Positions 14,218 to 21,672 of a stretch of 64,000 nucleotides of DNA are shown here, piece after piece. A program made the position numbers and the translations under genes. Source of the DNA: Brachyspira suanatina (GTDB taxonomy: Bacteria > Spirochaetota > Brachyspiria > Brachyspirales > Brachyspiraceae); the NCBI RefSeq assembly GCF_001049755.1, contig NZ_CVLB01000003.1, positions 248,001 to 312,000 on the forward strand, in the 5' to 3' direction. Numbering within the stretch: the stretch's first letter is position 1; each line of letters begins with the position of its first letter. Below the pieces are notes generated by a model. That model had not been told where the DNA came from. It saw only the letters and a program-made list of their open reading frames with translations, and ran no database searches.

Positions 14218-14284
14218 TAGCTTCCATATAACTATTATTATATATATATATAATAATAAGTCAATATAAATCAAGGAATAAGTT

Positions 14285-14494
14285 ATGGAAAAAAAAGTAA
14301 TAGAAAATAGAGGCGGTAAAAGAGAAGGTGCTGGAAGACCTGTCAGAGATATTAACAAAGGTAAAATGAATAGACATAATATAACTATGCATGATGATAT
14401 ATGGAACAGTATAGTAGAAAAGGCTGCCGAACTTAATTTATCAGCTAGTCAGTATATAGCTATGATACATAAAGAATACATTAATAATAACTAG
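14285..14494 (+). CDS. small ribbon-helix-helix-type DNA-binding protein
   Basis: This 69-residue protein contains NRGGKREGAGRPVRDINKGK, the basic 'GGKREGAGRP' opening found in many phage and plasmid regulators. Then comes NITMHDDIWNSIVEKAAELNLSASQYI, which fits a ribbon-helix-helix (beta strand then two helices). It is likely a repressor or accessory regulator of the lysogeny region. It lies 5 bases upstream of the next gene and ends with TAG. Confidence 0.65.
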   Translation: MEKKVIENRGGKREGAGRPVRDINKGKMNRHNITMHDDIWNSIVEKAAELNLSASQYIAMIHKEYINNN

Positions 14495-14499
14495 ATAAT

Positions 14500-14757
14500 A
14501 TGAATATAAAAAGATATAAAATAAAAGAATTAGAAAATATTATAAAAGATAGATATAAAGAAAGTAATAATATAAAAAATATTATTGTAAGATATAATGA
14601 TATTGTTTTATTATTTAATTCTAATCTTTTAAAATGTCTAATAATAGATGATGAGCTTAGATGTAGCTGGACAGATGAATTGACAGGGAAACATCATATA
14701 AAGCAATATAATAATATTGAAGAATTATTAATTGTATTAGATATCATATTAAATTGA
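14500..14757 (+). CDS. hypothetical phage protein (85 aa)
   Basis: This 85-residue protein is translated directly after the ribbon-helix-helix gene. It starts MNIKRYKIKELENIIKDRYK and has an alternating beta-rich middle (NIIVRYNDIVLLFNS) and a final helix. No known family is seen. Its close position suggests co-regulation with the regulator gene. Confidence 0.55.
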   Translation: MNIKRYKIKELENIIKDRYKESNNIKNIIVRYNDIVLLFNSNLLKCLIIDDELRCSWTDELTGKHHIKQYNNIEELLIVLDIILN

Positions 14758-14763
14758 ACTATA

Positions 14764-14789
14764 GTTGCGATAACATAAATTATCGCAAC
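14764..14789. terminator. hairpin between convergent genes
   Basis: GTTGCGATAA (14764-14773) and TTATCGCAAC (14780-14789) form a perfect 10-bp stem. It separates the rightward regulator pair from the leftward integrase operon. Confidence 0.75.
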
Positions 14790-14793
14790 AATA

Positions 14794-14922
14794 TTAATTA
14801 CTATATTCTAAAATAAGTTTTTTAATATACTTACGTACACTCATGTTCTTTTCTTTAGCTAATCTTTTTAATAGCTTATATTCTTTAGATTTGAATCTGC
14901 AAACTATTAATTGTTTTTTCAT
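14794..14922 (-). CDS. 42-aa ribbon-helix-helix protein coupled to integrase
   Basis: The ATG at 14922 overlaps the integrase stop (TAATG). The 42-residue product starts MKKQLIVCRFKSKEYKLLKR, continues LAKEKNMSVRKYIKKLILEY and ends at 14794. It matches a minimal CopG/Arc ribbon-helix-helix unit: a beta strand with basic residues and two helices with the 'S.R.YI..LI' pattern. Coupling to the recombinase suggests an excisionase or auto-repressor role. GGAGG lies just before the overlap, within the integrase gene. Confidence 0.65.
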   Translation of the reverse strand: MKKQLIVCRFKSKEYKLLKRLAKEKNMSVRKYIKKLILEYSN

Positions 14923-15848
14923 TATTCTACCTCCAAACTTTTTAAGTATATGCCTGTTATAGCTATACTGCTATGATTTAATGCCTGTCTAATAAGTTCT
15001 ATATCTTTGGTTTGTTTGTATAGGGTAACAGCAAAATAATGCCTTATATCATGTATAGAGTAGGCGGCTTTTATTTTACCTTGATTATACAAACGCTTTG
15101 AACTTCTATAAAAAATGTTTCTTATTACTTCAGAGCTTTTATTTCTGAAAGGATTATTAAAAGAAAGATTATTCTGTTTTAATAATTTAATAACTTTGTC
15201 AGTAACTTTCCAGCTTATTTCCTTGCCTTTTGAATATGAATAATATTTGTTATTTCTTATTTCTAGTTTAGGTAAAGCACCAACACGCACACCGCATTCC
15301 ATTATAAAAATGATGGCCACTTTTATGAGAGGATCAGATATATCTTTAATTATTAATTCAATTTCTTTTTTAGTTGGCACTTCCAAACGTTTCTTATTTT
15401 TTACAGGCGGACGAGTTTTTGTACCTCGAAAAGGATTTTTCATAAATGGATATCTTCTTTCTAAAAATGAAAAGAAAGAAGAGCAGGAAGAAACTAATGC
15501 ACGTATACTTAAATTAGAAAGCTCACTAGAATTAACTTCTGTTATAAAATCATCAGCTTCTCTTGCTTTAATAAATAAAATATTTTTATTATTCATTTTG
15601 CAGTATTCCTCTAGTTTATTAAGTCCGTTTTTATACTGTCTTTTTGTGTGATTGCTTTTTGTTTTTGAACATTGCTTAAAAAAGTTTTCTTTTTCTGTTT
15701 CATAATCTATCTGTTTAATAAGCTGCTCTTCTTTCATATAGTCAAGTATATTCAAGTAGTTAGCTTGTTTGTAAAGAAGTTCTGCTTGCTCTTGGCTTAT
15801 TATATTATTATTTTGTAATATTAATTCTTTATATTTTTTAGAAGCCAT
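14922..15848 (-). CDS. tyrosine recombinase / phage integrase
   Basis: This 308-residue integrase has all catalytic residues in order: Arg188 (CGVRVGAL), His266 and Arg269 (SIHDIRHYFAV), His292 (LNHSSIAITG) and nucleophile Tyr301 (GIYLKS). The N-terminal SAM-like core-binding domain spans about residues 55-140 (HTKRQYKNGLNKLEEYC). It lacks the extra helix typical of integron integrases. It probably integrates the prophage; the neighbouring palindrome array makes a second substrate thinkable. Confidence 0.9.
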   Translation of the reverse strand: MASKKYKELILQNNNIISQEQAELLYKQANYLNILDYMKEEQLIKQIDYETEKENFFKQCSKTKSNHTKRQYKNGLNKLEEYCKMNNKNILFIKAREADDFITEVNSSELSNLSIRALVSSCSSFFSFLERRYPFMKNPFRGTKTRPPVKNKKRLEVPTKKEIELIIKDISDPLIKVAIIFIMECGVRVGALPKLEIRNNKYYSYSKGKEISWKVTDKVIKLLKQNNLSFNNPFRNKSSEVIRNIFYRSSKRLYNQGKIKAAYSIHDIRHYFAVTLYKQTKDIELIRQALNHSSIAITGIYLKSLEVE

Positions 15849-15979
15849 GTTTATACCTTTTCATTAAATTAAAGACAAAAGCCTTCATTTAATGAAAAGA
15901 ATATAAACTTTTATAACTTTTTAAATATACATAGCTATTATTTATTTTTAAACTTTTATATTATATTATTTTCAATCAA

Positions 15980-16016
15980 TACCGTAAAAATATTAGTAGG
16001 TGATATTTTTACAGTA
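15980..16016. repeat. inverted repeat upstream of integrase gene
   Basis: TACCGTAAAAATAT (15980-15993) faces ATATTTTTACAGTA (16003-16016) across 9 bases, 13 of 14 pairing. The 277-base gap 15849-16125 has no gene. This could be the terminator of the early operon or part of an attachment or regulatory site. Confidence 0.55.
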
Positions 16017-16125
16017 TCATAGTGATGTTACGAAGATAAGTGTTAATCTGTTAAAACTTGGAATTAGTTTCCTCAAAATCTGACTTTGAGAATTCCCTCC
16101 TTTACAATTATAAGATTAAAAATGC

Positions 16126-16866
16126 CTACTTCATTTTTGATAATTGTCTATTATTGAATACTCTAATTACTCCAGATGTACATAGTCTATTAGTAGATAC
16201 TTCATTATCTTTTAAATAACTATCATATTTTTGTACTCGTCTATGTACATTAGATTTACTTATATTTAATTTTTTAGCTATTGAATAAATACTTAAATGC
16301 TGATAGTAATACATATTAAATATAATTCTGTCTAAATCATTATTTATTGATTTATAACAATTAGATAAAACTATATCAGAATATTTATAATGAAAAAATA
16401 TATATTCAGGCTCATACTTTTTATTGTCTGATATTGTATCAATTAAATATTTTTCTTTTTTATCATCATCTTTATATTTATAATCGCATACTTTTTCATA
16501 AAGCGATTTAGTACCTAATCTATAATTTATATGTTTTCTTCTGCCATGTAAAAATCTGTCTAATTCTCTAAAAATAAAATATTTTATAGTATAAAATAAA
16601 ATCTTTGTATAAGTTTCTGCTATAATAGGTTTTGTACTATGTTTTATATAATTCAAACCTTTTATAAGTCCCATAAAACCAATGTTAATTAACTCTTCTT
16701 TTTCAAAAGATTTTATATAATATAAACTATTAACTACTTTATACACTAACAATTTCAAATTAATCAATATTTTATTTCGCATTATTATACTTTCTTCTTC
16801 ATTAGTTATCTTTTTCCATTCTTTAATTATATTAAAATCATATTGTTTTTTTTCTTGTAATGTCAT
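16126..16866 (-). CDS. phage sigma-70-family RNA polymerase sigma factor
   Basis: This 246-residue protein has a sigma region 2-like segment (KEELINIGFMGLIKGLNYI, about residues 55-75, with the following FRELDRFLHGRRK) and a region 4-like helix-turn-helix (RIIFNMYYYQHLSIYSIAKKL then NISKSNVHRRVQKY, about residues 183-218). It ends the tightly packed early operon, where a late-gene sigma factor would be expected. Its start overlaps the upstream gene's stop by 4 bases. Its target promoters are not obvious to me. Confidence 0.75.
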   Translation of the reverse strand: MTLQEKKQYDFNIIKEWKKITNEEESIIMRNKILINLKLLVYKVVNSLYYIKSFEKEELINIGFMGLIKGLNYIKHSTKPIIAETYTKILFYTIKYFIFRELDRFLHGRRKHINYRLGTKSLYEKVCDYKYKDDDKKEKYLIDTISDNKKYEPEYIFFHYKYSDIVLSNCYKSINNDLDRIIFNMYYYQHLSIYSIAKKLNISKSNVHRRVQKYDSYLKDNEVSTNRLCTSGVIRVFNNRQLSKMK

Positions 16867-17114
16867 TTTTCACCTTTAAAGTAATTATAAAGTTCTTTTA
16901 TTACACTTACTACTTTATCATCAATATTTAATAATATAGCATTTAATATCATAGCTGTATCTCTTGAAGTTTTATAACTTTGAATAAATATACCTTTTTT
17001 ATTTTTTGGCACTATTCCTATAACATGAATACAGCCTTGTTTTTTTAATTTATTGGTAAACTCTTCAATATCTTTCTTTAATTCATCATTATCAATTAAT
17101 TTAGTTATATTCAT
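16863..17114 (-). CDS. hypothetical early phage protein (83 aa)
   Basis: This 83-residue protein begins MNITKLIDNDELKKDIEEFT. It starts in the TAATG overlap with the SSB stop and ends in the ATGA overlap with the sigma gene start, so it is a genuine operon member. A mixed alpha/beta pattern is seen (CIHVIGIVPKNKKGIFIQSY). No known family is recognised. Confidence 0.6.
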   Translation of the reverse strand: MNITKLIDNDELKKDIEEFTNKLKKQGCIHVIGIVPKNKKGIFIQSYKTSRDTAMILNAILLNIDDKVVSVIKELYNYFKGEK

Positions 17115-17500
17115 TAAAACGGTACCTCTTCATCATCTTCCTGACTATTATTTTCTGCTGTATTATTAGAATCTTTTTTATCAGCAAGCATCTGCATTGA
17201 CTGCATAATAATTCTCACCTTAGATCTAGTAGTGTTTGTGTTTTTATCCTGCCACCTTTCCTGCCTTAGTGTTCCGCTTATACAAACCTGCTTTCCTTTT
17301 GTAAGATATTTATTTGCCGTTTCTGCAAGTTTATCAAATGCCACTATATCGAAATAATTTACTTCTGTAGTATTTTTTGTACTTATATAATAATTATTTG
17401 CTATAGAGAACTCGGAAATTTCTTTTCCGCCTTGGCTATACTTTCTCTGAGGATCAGCAGTCAATCTTCCTATTAATGTTACACCATTATGATCTGTCAT
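17114..17500 (-). CDS. ssb: single-stranded DNA-binding protein
   Basis: This 128-residue phage SSB has an OB fold with VTLIGRLTADPQRKYSQGGK, FSIANNYY, YFDIVAFDKLAETANKYLTK and GKQVCISGTLRQERWQDK, the standard SSB order. A short Asn/Glu linker leads to the acidic C-terminal tip DDEEVPF, which recruits partner proteins. It lies in the early replication operon between small unknown genes and the sigma factor, and is probably involved in phage DNA replication. Confidence 0.95.
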   Translation of the reverse strand: MTDHNGVTLIGRLTADPQRKYSQGGKEISEFSIANNYYISTKNTTEVNYFDIVAFDKLAETANKYLTKGKQVCISGTLRQERWQDKNTNTTRSKVRIIMQSMQMLADKKDSNNTAENNSQEDDEEVPF

Positions 17501-17509
17501 AATAACTCC

Positions 17510-17674
17510 TTAACTCAATTTTTCTGCTATTAAAAAAAGCATACCGATTATGTCCGATAAAAAGAAACAAAGTAAATAAAATGCTTTGCCAATAGGATTT
17601 TTATTTGTTATGCTAAAAAATATACATATAAATCCAACTATATGCCAAGCATAAAAAAATAAATAACACATCAT
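17510..17674 (-). CDS. small membrane protein (54 aa)
   Basis: A doubled ATG at 17674/17671, after AGAGG, opens a 54-codon frame ending TAA at 17510. The product has two predicted membrane segments (starting MMCYLFFYAWHIVGFICIF, and AFYLLCFFLSDIIGMLFLIA). Its start overlaps the stop of the 39-residue frame upstream by four bases (ATGA), a coupling seen throughout this operon. Function unknown. Confidence 0.6.
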   Translation of the reverse strand: MMCYLFFYAWHIVGFICIFFSITNKNPIGKAFYLLCFFLSDIIGMLFLIAEKLS

Positions 17675-17790
17675 TTATATACCTCTACCTGACTATAATA
17701 ATTTTTATATGATAGTGCTAATTTTCTAGGAAGTTTTGAAACTCTCTTAAATAATAAGCATTGATATTTTTTACCAATTATGCCAAACAT
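17671..17790 (-). CDS. small basic protein (39 aa)
   Basis: This frame starts at ATG 17790, encodes MFGIIGKKYQCLLFKRVSKL followed by a basic Tyr-rich end, and stops in the ATGA that begins the 54-residue membrane protein. It overlaps the preceding 28-codon frame by 20 bases. It is supported by its fit in a chain of overlaps, not by homology. Confidence 0.45.
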   Translation of the reverse strand: MFGIIGKKYQCLLFKRVSKLPRKLALSYKNYYSQVEVYK

Positions 17791-17857
17791 ATCTAATACG
17801 CCTTTTTATTCTTTTATAAATAGCTTTATATTTATTAGCTTTATTCTTTAAAGTCAT
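17771..17857 (-). CDS. very small basic protein (28 aa)
   Basis: AAGGA precedes an ATG at 17857 that overlaps the upstream gene's TGA by four bases. The product begins MTLKNKANKYKAIYKRIKRR and is strongly basic. It may bind nucleic acid or only serve translational coupling. Evidence is the ribosome site and overlap alone. Confidence 0.4.
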   Translation of the reverse strand: MTLKNKANKYKAIYKRIKRRIRYVWHNW

Positions 17858-18141
17858 AATAATTCCTTATCAAATAAGTTCTGTATTTCTTCTTCAAACT
17901 CTTTATATATATCTTTTAAACATTTTCTTATTTTATTGTTCATATCAGATATATTTTCAACTTTAGTTCCTTTTTTTATCCTTATATATTCATGATGCAT
18001 ATATAAATCTATATATTTTAATTGTTTGTAATCTTTATCAAAATGAATCTTAAAGTCTAATTCATTAAACGGAAGCATATTTTTTAATATACTTTTTACT
18101 TTTTCTCTTAAAATTATTATTTCTTTATTAAGCATTTTCAA
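17854..18141 (-). CDS. hypothetical early phage protein (95 aa)
   Basis: This 95-residue protein, mostly helical and highly charged, starts MKMLNKEIIILREKVKSIL. A short central strand region (KQLKYIDLYMHHEYIRIKKG) lies between two helices. It is linked by overlap to the small gene downstream and by a 3-base gap to the one upstream. No family recognised. Confidence 0.55.
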   Translation of the reverse strand: MKMLNKEIIILREKVKSILKNMLPFNELDFKIHFDKDYKQLKYIDLYMHHEYIRIKKGTKVENISDMNNKIRKCLKDIYKEFEEEIQNLFDKELL

Positions 18142-18144
18142 ACC

Positions 18145-18384
18145 TTATTTAATATATTTTTCTACTGCCTGCATATAAAAACCTAAACTATGATTACAGT
18201 CTAATTTTTCATTATTAATAGTTACAAATAATTCATTTTTATTTCCGTTTCGGCATACCCTTGGTATTATTTTGTTATAGCTTATATCAATATTTTCATA
18301 TTGATGCTTTAACACTCCTAAAATGTCATTCATTCTTCTAAACTCATCATCTACATCATTATAATTAATAATAGCTTTAATCAT
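18145..18384 (-). CDS. hypothetical early phage protein (79 aa)
   Basis: This 79-residue protein starts MIKAIINYNDVDDEFRRMND. Its start overlaps the end of the upstream gene by 8 bases. Two Cys residues (PRVCRNG, LDCNHS) are present but do not form a clear metal site. No known domain. Confidence 0.55.
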   Translation of the reverse strand: MIKAIINYNDVDDEFRRMNDILGVLKHQYENIDISYNKIIPRVCRNGNKNELFVTINNEKLDCNHSLGFYMQAVEKYIK

Positions 18385-18688
18385 CAGTTTTTATCTCTTT
18401 AATATATTTATGAAATTGTAACATCTTTATATAATGTAAAACTTCATTTAAATAATTACTTGAATATAATTTTTTACTGCTTTTGCTATATAAAATAAAT
18501 CTTTTTGTTTTCTTTTCATATATCAAACAAAAATCTCTGCTTTTACCATTGGCATAAAAGTTTTTTATAGAGAAATAAAAAGATACAGACTGTTCTTTTA
18601 TATTCTCCATCACAACTATATCTTTTTTATAAGTGAAAAATAATCTAGTGAATATTTGTGATATTATTCTTTTTTCTTTATTCTTCAT
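18377..18688 (-). CDS. hypothetical early phage protein (103 aa)
   Basis: This 103-residue basic protein, MKNKEKRIISQIFTRLFFTY at its start, has an alternating hydrophobic middle (VSFYFSIKNFYANGKSRDFC). It overlaps both neighbours by 8-11 bases. No family recognised; part of the early operon. Confidence 0.55.
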   Translation of the reverse strand: MKNKEKRIISQIFTRLFFTYKKDIVVMENIKEQSVSFYFSIKNFYANGKSRDFCLIYEKKTKRFILYSKSSKKLYSSNYLNEVLHYIKMLQFHKYIKEIKTDD

Positions 18689-18884
18689 TATCTTCCTCTT
18701 CTAAATCAATAATTATTGGAATACCTCTGAAGAATGCTTTACTTAGACATTTTCTGCATATATTTTTTAAAACTTTTCTATATCTAGTTTTGCATTTTTT
18801 ATCTTTAACTTTCATTGTAATTTTACATGGAATTAAAGCATTATCAGTTTCCTTTTTTCTTAATCCACATATACAGCAAATCAT
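18678..18884 (-). CDS. small zinc-ribbon-like phage protein (68 aa)
   Basis: This 68-residue protein has two Cys pairs: CCICGLRKKE near the N-terminus (C3, C4, C6) and NICRKCLSKAF (CxxC) in the middle, with a further Cys in KCKTRY. This fits a zinc-binding ribbon. It ends with an acidic tail (DLEEEDNEE). It may be a nucleic-acid or protein adaptor in phage replication. The Cys pairs are visible; the metal binding is inferred. Confidence 0.6.
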   Translation of the reverse strand: MICCICGLRKKETDNALIPCKITMKVKDKKCKTRYRKVLKNICRKCLSKAFFRGIPIIIDLEEEDNEE

Positions 18885-19111
18885 TTTTTATTCCTTTTAT
18901 TCTTTTTTATGTATTTAAATAAAGTTTCTTTATTATCTTTAACTTTATATAATATATCCAAAACAACATCTTCTGGTTTTTTATTATTTTTTATAGCAGT
19001 TTGATATATAAGAGTTGTATATCCTATTAATATATCATCATAACTACCTTTTATTTTTCCAATAGTTTCATTTTCTTTTGTATTATCAAACAATATAAAT
19101 GTATCTTTCAT
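18881..19111 (-). CDS. hypothetical early phage protein (76 aa)
   Basis: This 76-residue protein, MKDTFILFDNTKENETIGKI at its start, is helical in its second half (DDILIGYTTLIYQTAIKNN then EDVVLDILYKV) and ends in a Lys/Arg-rich tail. AGGG precedes the ATG; the stop overlaps the next gene by 4 bases. Unknown function. Confidence 0.55.
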   Translation of the reverse strand: MKDTFILFDNTKENETIGKIKGSYDDILIGYTTLIYQTAIKNNKKPEDVVLDILYKVKDNKETLFKYIKKNKRNKK

Positions 19112-19120
19112 TTATAAACC

Positions 19121-20056
19121 CTAATCAGCAAAAAGCATTTTATTGCCTTCACTATCCACTTTATCACCATCTGCATCAAAGTCCCATCTGTTTATATTAT
19201 CTTCATCTACACCTGAACTTAATGGATCTTCTTCATTCTCCTCATCTATTCTATAATTTGAATCATCTTCATCTTCTCCGAAAGATATTATCTCATTGTT
19301 TTCTTTTAATGTGTCTTCAAAAGATTTATTTTTTCTTTTATTAATTTCTTCTTGTATATCTTCTTTATAATTATCAAGCATTGTTACTTTTTTTAATTCT
19401 TCTAATTCTTCAAGAGTAAGTTCTGATAACCTTCTTCCTTGTGTTATTTTATTTTCAAGTTCACGGCTATGATTAAACTTCCTGCCTTGTAAAATATGTT
19501 TTGCCGTTTCATTGTAATTATTATCTATATTTTTTATTTCACTTTCTAATAAAGATATTTCTTCTAATTCCTCATTAGAAAGCTGTGTCATATCTCTTCC
19601 ATTTTTTATATTTTCTATTTTATTATTAAGTTCATGCTCTTTTATATTTTCTATTATTGTGTTTGATTTTTCCGCATTTTTAGTATTGTTATTATTGCTA
19701 CTTTTCTTTTTTGATTTAGTCATACTTAAATCAAAAATACCTCTTCTATTTAATTCTTTTTTTATATAATCTTTATACCCTTGCTCTAACTCTTCACTAT
19801 TATACAACTCAATTAATTTGTTATCACTGAATAAATTTAAATATACATTTTTACTAGGTCCATCCAGAGGATATCTTGAATAGTCTTTTTCAGGATATTC
19901 ACAGTTATTATCAATATTTTCTTTTGTTTCTTTTTTACTAACTTTTGATATAAACCTCTGTATAGCATTCATAACTGTATTGGCTTCTTCTTTATCATCA
20001 GATTTGAATGTTATACCAAAAAGTCCGTTATCTTCTATAAAGTTTAGCTCTCTCAT
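19121..20056 (-). CDS. large acidic repeat-containing phage protein
   Basis: This 311-residue, strongly acidic protein has three similar helical units: LFSDNKLIELYNSEELEQGY (about residue 72), TQLSNEELEEISLLESEI (about residue 157) and RRLSELTLEELEELKKV (about residue 208). Each starts with an Leu-Ser/Asp-turn and ends with a basic Arg/Lys stretch. The C-terminus (about residues 245-311) is extremely Asp/Glu-rich. Such a layout suggests a DNA-mimic or a replication scaffold, but this is inference. It overlaps the upstream gene by 4 bases. Confidence 0.55.
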   Translation of the reverse strand: MRELNFIEDNGLFGITFKSDDKEEANTVMNAIQRFISKVSKKETKENIDNNCEYPEKDYSRYPLDGPSKNVYLNLFSDNKLIELYNSEELEQGYKDYIKKELNRRGIFDLSMTKSKKKSSNNNNTKNAEKSNTIIENIKEHELNNKIENIKNGRDMTQLSNEELEEISLLESEIKNIDNNYNETAKHILQGRKFNHSRELENKITQGRRLSELTLEELEELKKVTMLDNYKEDIQEEINKRKNKSFEDTLKENNEIISFGEDEDDSNYRIDEENEEDPLSSGVDEDNINRWDFDADGDKVDSEGNKMLFAD

Positions 20057-20283
20057 TCTTTATTTCCTCTTTTATTTTCTAATTCTTCTTTTTTAATTAT
20101 TGCTTGACCTATCATCATTAAGAATATATTTGGAGATATATTTTCTTTTTTACTTACAAAATATATAAACTCAGATAATAAATATAAAATATCTTCCCCG
20201 TTTACATTTTTTACTTCAATTAATAACTTTTCTTCTGATGCATCTTTTTCCAAATGTATATATTCTCTATCATCTGTTTCCAT
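20053..20283 (-). CDS. hypothetical early phage protein (76 aa)
   Basis: This 76-residue acidic protein starts METDDREYIHLEKDASEEKL. A good GAGGTGA ribosome site precedes the ATG. The second half (LYLLSEFIYFVSKKENISPNIFLMMIGQAI) is helical and resembles small phage proteins of no known role. Confidence 0.55.
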   Translation of the reverse strand: METDDREYIHLEKDASEEKLLIEVKNVNGEDILYLLSEFIYFVSKKENISPNIFLMMIGQAIIKKEELENKRGNKE

Positions 20284-20294
20284 AACTCACCTCA

Positions 20295-20564
20295 TTAATA
20301 ATCTTTCTTTTTATTTCCAAAAGCTCCATCTTCTTTTGCTGTTTTTCTGGAATGGCATCTTTTGCACAAAGCCTGCAAGTTGCTCTCATCATAAAATAAT
20401 GGATCATCTTCGCTTTCTATTCTTTTTATATGGTCCACATGTTCAGCAAAGTTATGGCATTCAGGAAAGTTTTTACAAAGCGGATTTTTATTTAAAAAAC
20501 TTTCTCTCAATGCACGCCATTTTTTACTTTTATATCTTTTATATGCTTTTTCATTACTTCGCAT
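20295..20564 (-). CDS. HNH endonuclease
   Basis: This is an HNH nuclease with the metal-finger HNH fold: CKNFPECHNFAEHVDHIKRI supplies the first Cys pair and the catalytic His of the 'VDHI' motif, and NLQALCKRCHSRKT gives the second Cys pair with the final His. I choose ATG 20564 (MRSNEKAYKRYK, AAGAG upstream); an earlier in-frame GTG is less likely. Small HNH genes of this type often assist terminase in phage DNA cleavage, but here it is in the early operon. Confidence 0.85.
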   Translation of the reverse strand: MRSNEKAYKRYKSKKWRALRESFLNKNPLCKNFPECHNFAEHVDHIKRIESEDDPLFYDESNLQALCKRCHSRKTAKEDGAFGNKKKDY

Positions 20565-20589
20565 TATAAACACTCTTTACTTTTGAACA

Positions 20590-20633
20590 TCTTATTTACA
20601 AGTTATCAACATTGTTGACAACTTATAAACAAT
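20590..20633. promoter_or_regulatory. inverted repeat upstream of HNH operon segment
   Basis: AAGTTATCAACA faces TTGACAACTTAT in the gap upstream of the HNH gene. The minus strand contains TTGTCA/TTGATA boxes that could serve as a -35. It may be an operator or promoter. The gap 20565-20814 holds no gene. Confidence 0.35.
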
Positions 20634-20661
20634 TATTGCTATGCTCAAAAAAGCCTATAAT

Positions 20662-20696
20662 CCGCTAGCTTATAAATAAGCCAGCGGGCTTTTTTT
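20662..20696. terminator. strong hairpin between DnaC-like and HNH genes
   Basis: CCGCTAGCTTAT (20662-20673) pairs with ATAAGCCAGCGG (20676-20687), 11 of 12, followed by GGGCTTTTTTT on the plus strand and by TTTTTT beyond the stem on the minus strand. It may end the replication transcript before the HNH section. A CACCC-GTAA-GGGTG hairpin (20721-20734) and a repeated CCTACTCGG (20735-20743 and 20789-20797) lie next to it. Confidence 0.7.
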
Positions 20697-20814
20697 CGCT
20701 TTATTGTTGTTATGTTCGCCCACCCGTAAGGGTGCCTACTCGGTCGCTTTCTAATTCCCGAGCCTGTTTACAGTCTTGCAGTTAGGCACCTACTCGGCTC
20801 ACTTATATTTATTG

Positions 20815-21672
20815 CTATGCTGTTATAAGCTCCTTAGACTTTTGCATTTCAAGTTCTATAATATTCAAGTTCTTTAATCTGCTTGTAAGCCTGCCTTTGA
20901 TTTCATCAATATTATCTTTTCTTGTTTTAATATTTAGACTGTTCATTAAGTTGCTGTAGCTTTTATTTGATGTTAGTATCACTGTTTTTTCTAATTCTCT
21001 GATTTTATCAAATAGTTTATAATAGCCTTCAGCCGCATAATGAAAACCTACGCTGTCAATATCATCTATCATAATAATATCTGCAAATTTTATATTATCT
21101 ATTTTGGCATCTATACTTGATTTCAAATCTCTGTCCTGAGCATTTTTATTGAATAAATTTTTATGCATATCTTCAAAAATAGATGCTCTCATATACAATG
21201 GCTTGATATCATTAATAGCATATATCTGCCATAACATTTTAAGCATTGTAGTTTTACCTGTTCCGCTTTCTCCTTCAATATATAGAGAGTTCATACTTCC
21301 TAAGTCTAAATATTTTTTTATAGAATTGATTAAATCCGTTTGATTAAATCTTTCTGCAAAAATATTTAATGTCATATCATTGTCCAATTGACTAAATGCC
21401 ATATTGTATTTTTTTATTGTTGTTTCCAGCTCTTCTATTTTCCTTTCCAGCTTACTCTTTTCATCGCTCACGCAATGACATATAATAGGAAGTAGATTTT
21501 TTTTAGAAGATGTATCAGGATTGCTGCCTATAACAAATCCAAACTCATCGCATTTTGTGCAGTGAGGGTCTTTGCCTTCTCTTGCCGTTTTTTTCAATTC
21601 TTCCAAATGTTTTTTATAGCTAAGAAGGCAATAACTGCTATCCGCAATTTGCAATTTTAGCATACGCTTCAT
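20815..21672 (-). CDS. DnaC-like helicase loader ATPase
   Basis: This 285-residue AAA+ protein has Walker A GESGTGKT (residues 134-141) and Walker B IIMIDDID (D203/D204), then VILTSNKSYSNLM (sensor I) and RLTSRL (Arg finger region). A Cys cluster (C38, C41, C65, C67) before the ATPase domain is typical of phage DnaC/IstB-type loaders. It loads the replicative helicase onto phage DNA. Its start overlaps the initiator gene by 35 bases. Confidence 0.88.
   Translation of the reverse strand: MKRMLKLQIADSSYCLLSYKKHLEELKKTAREGKDPHCTKCDEFGFVIGSNPDTSSKKNLLPIICHCVSDEKSKLERKIEELETTIKKYNMAFSQLDNDMTLNIFAERFNQTDLINSIKKYLDLGSMNSLYIEGESGTGKTTMLKMLWQIYAINDIKPLYMRASIFEDMHKNLFNKNAQDRDLKSSIDAKIDNIKFADIIMIDDIDSVGFHYAAEGYYKLFDKIRELEKTVILTSNKSYSNLMNSLNIKTRKDNIDEIKGRLTSRLKNLNIIELEMQKSKELITA

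Noticed and set aside
14002-14358. Long minus-strand frame opposite the small peptide and regulator genes
   Set aside because: It lies wholly antisense to two genes with good promoters and ribosome sites, and its own start has none.
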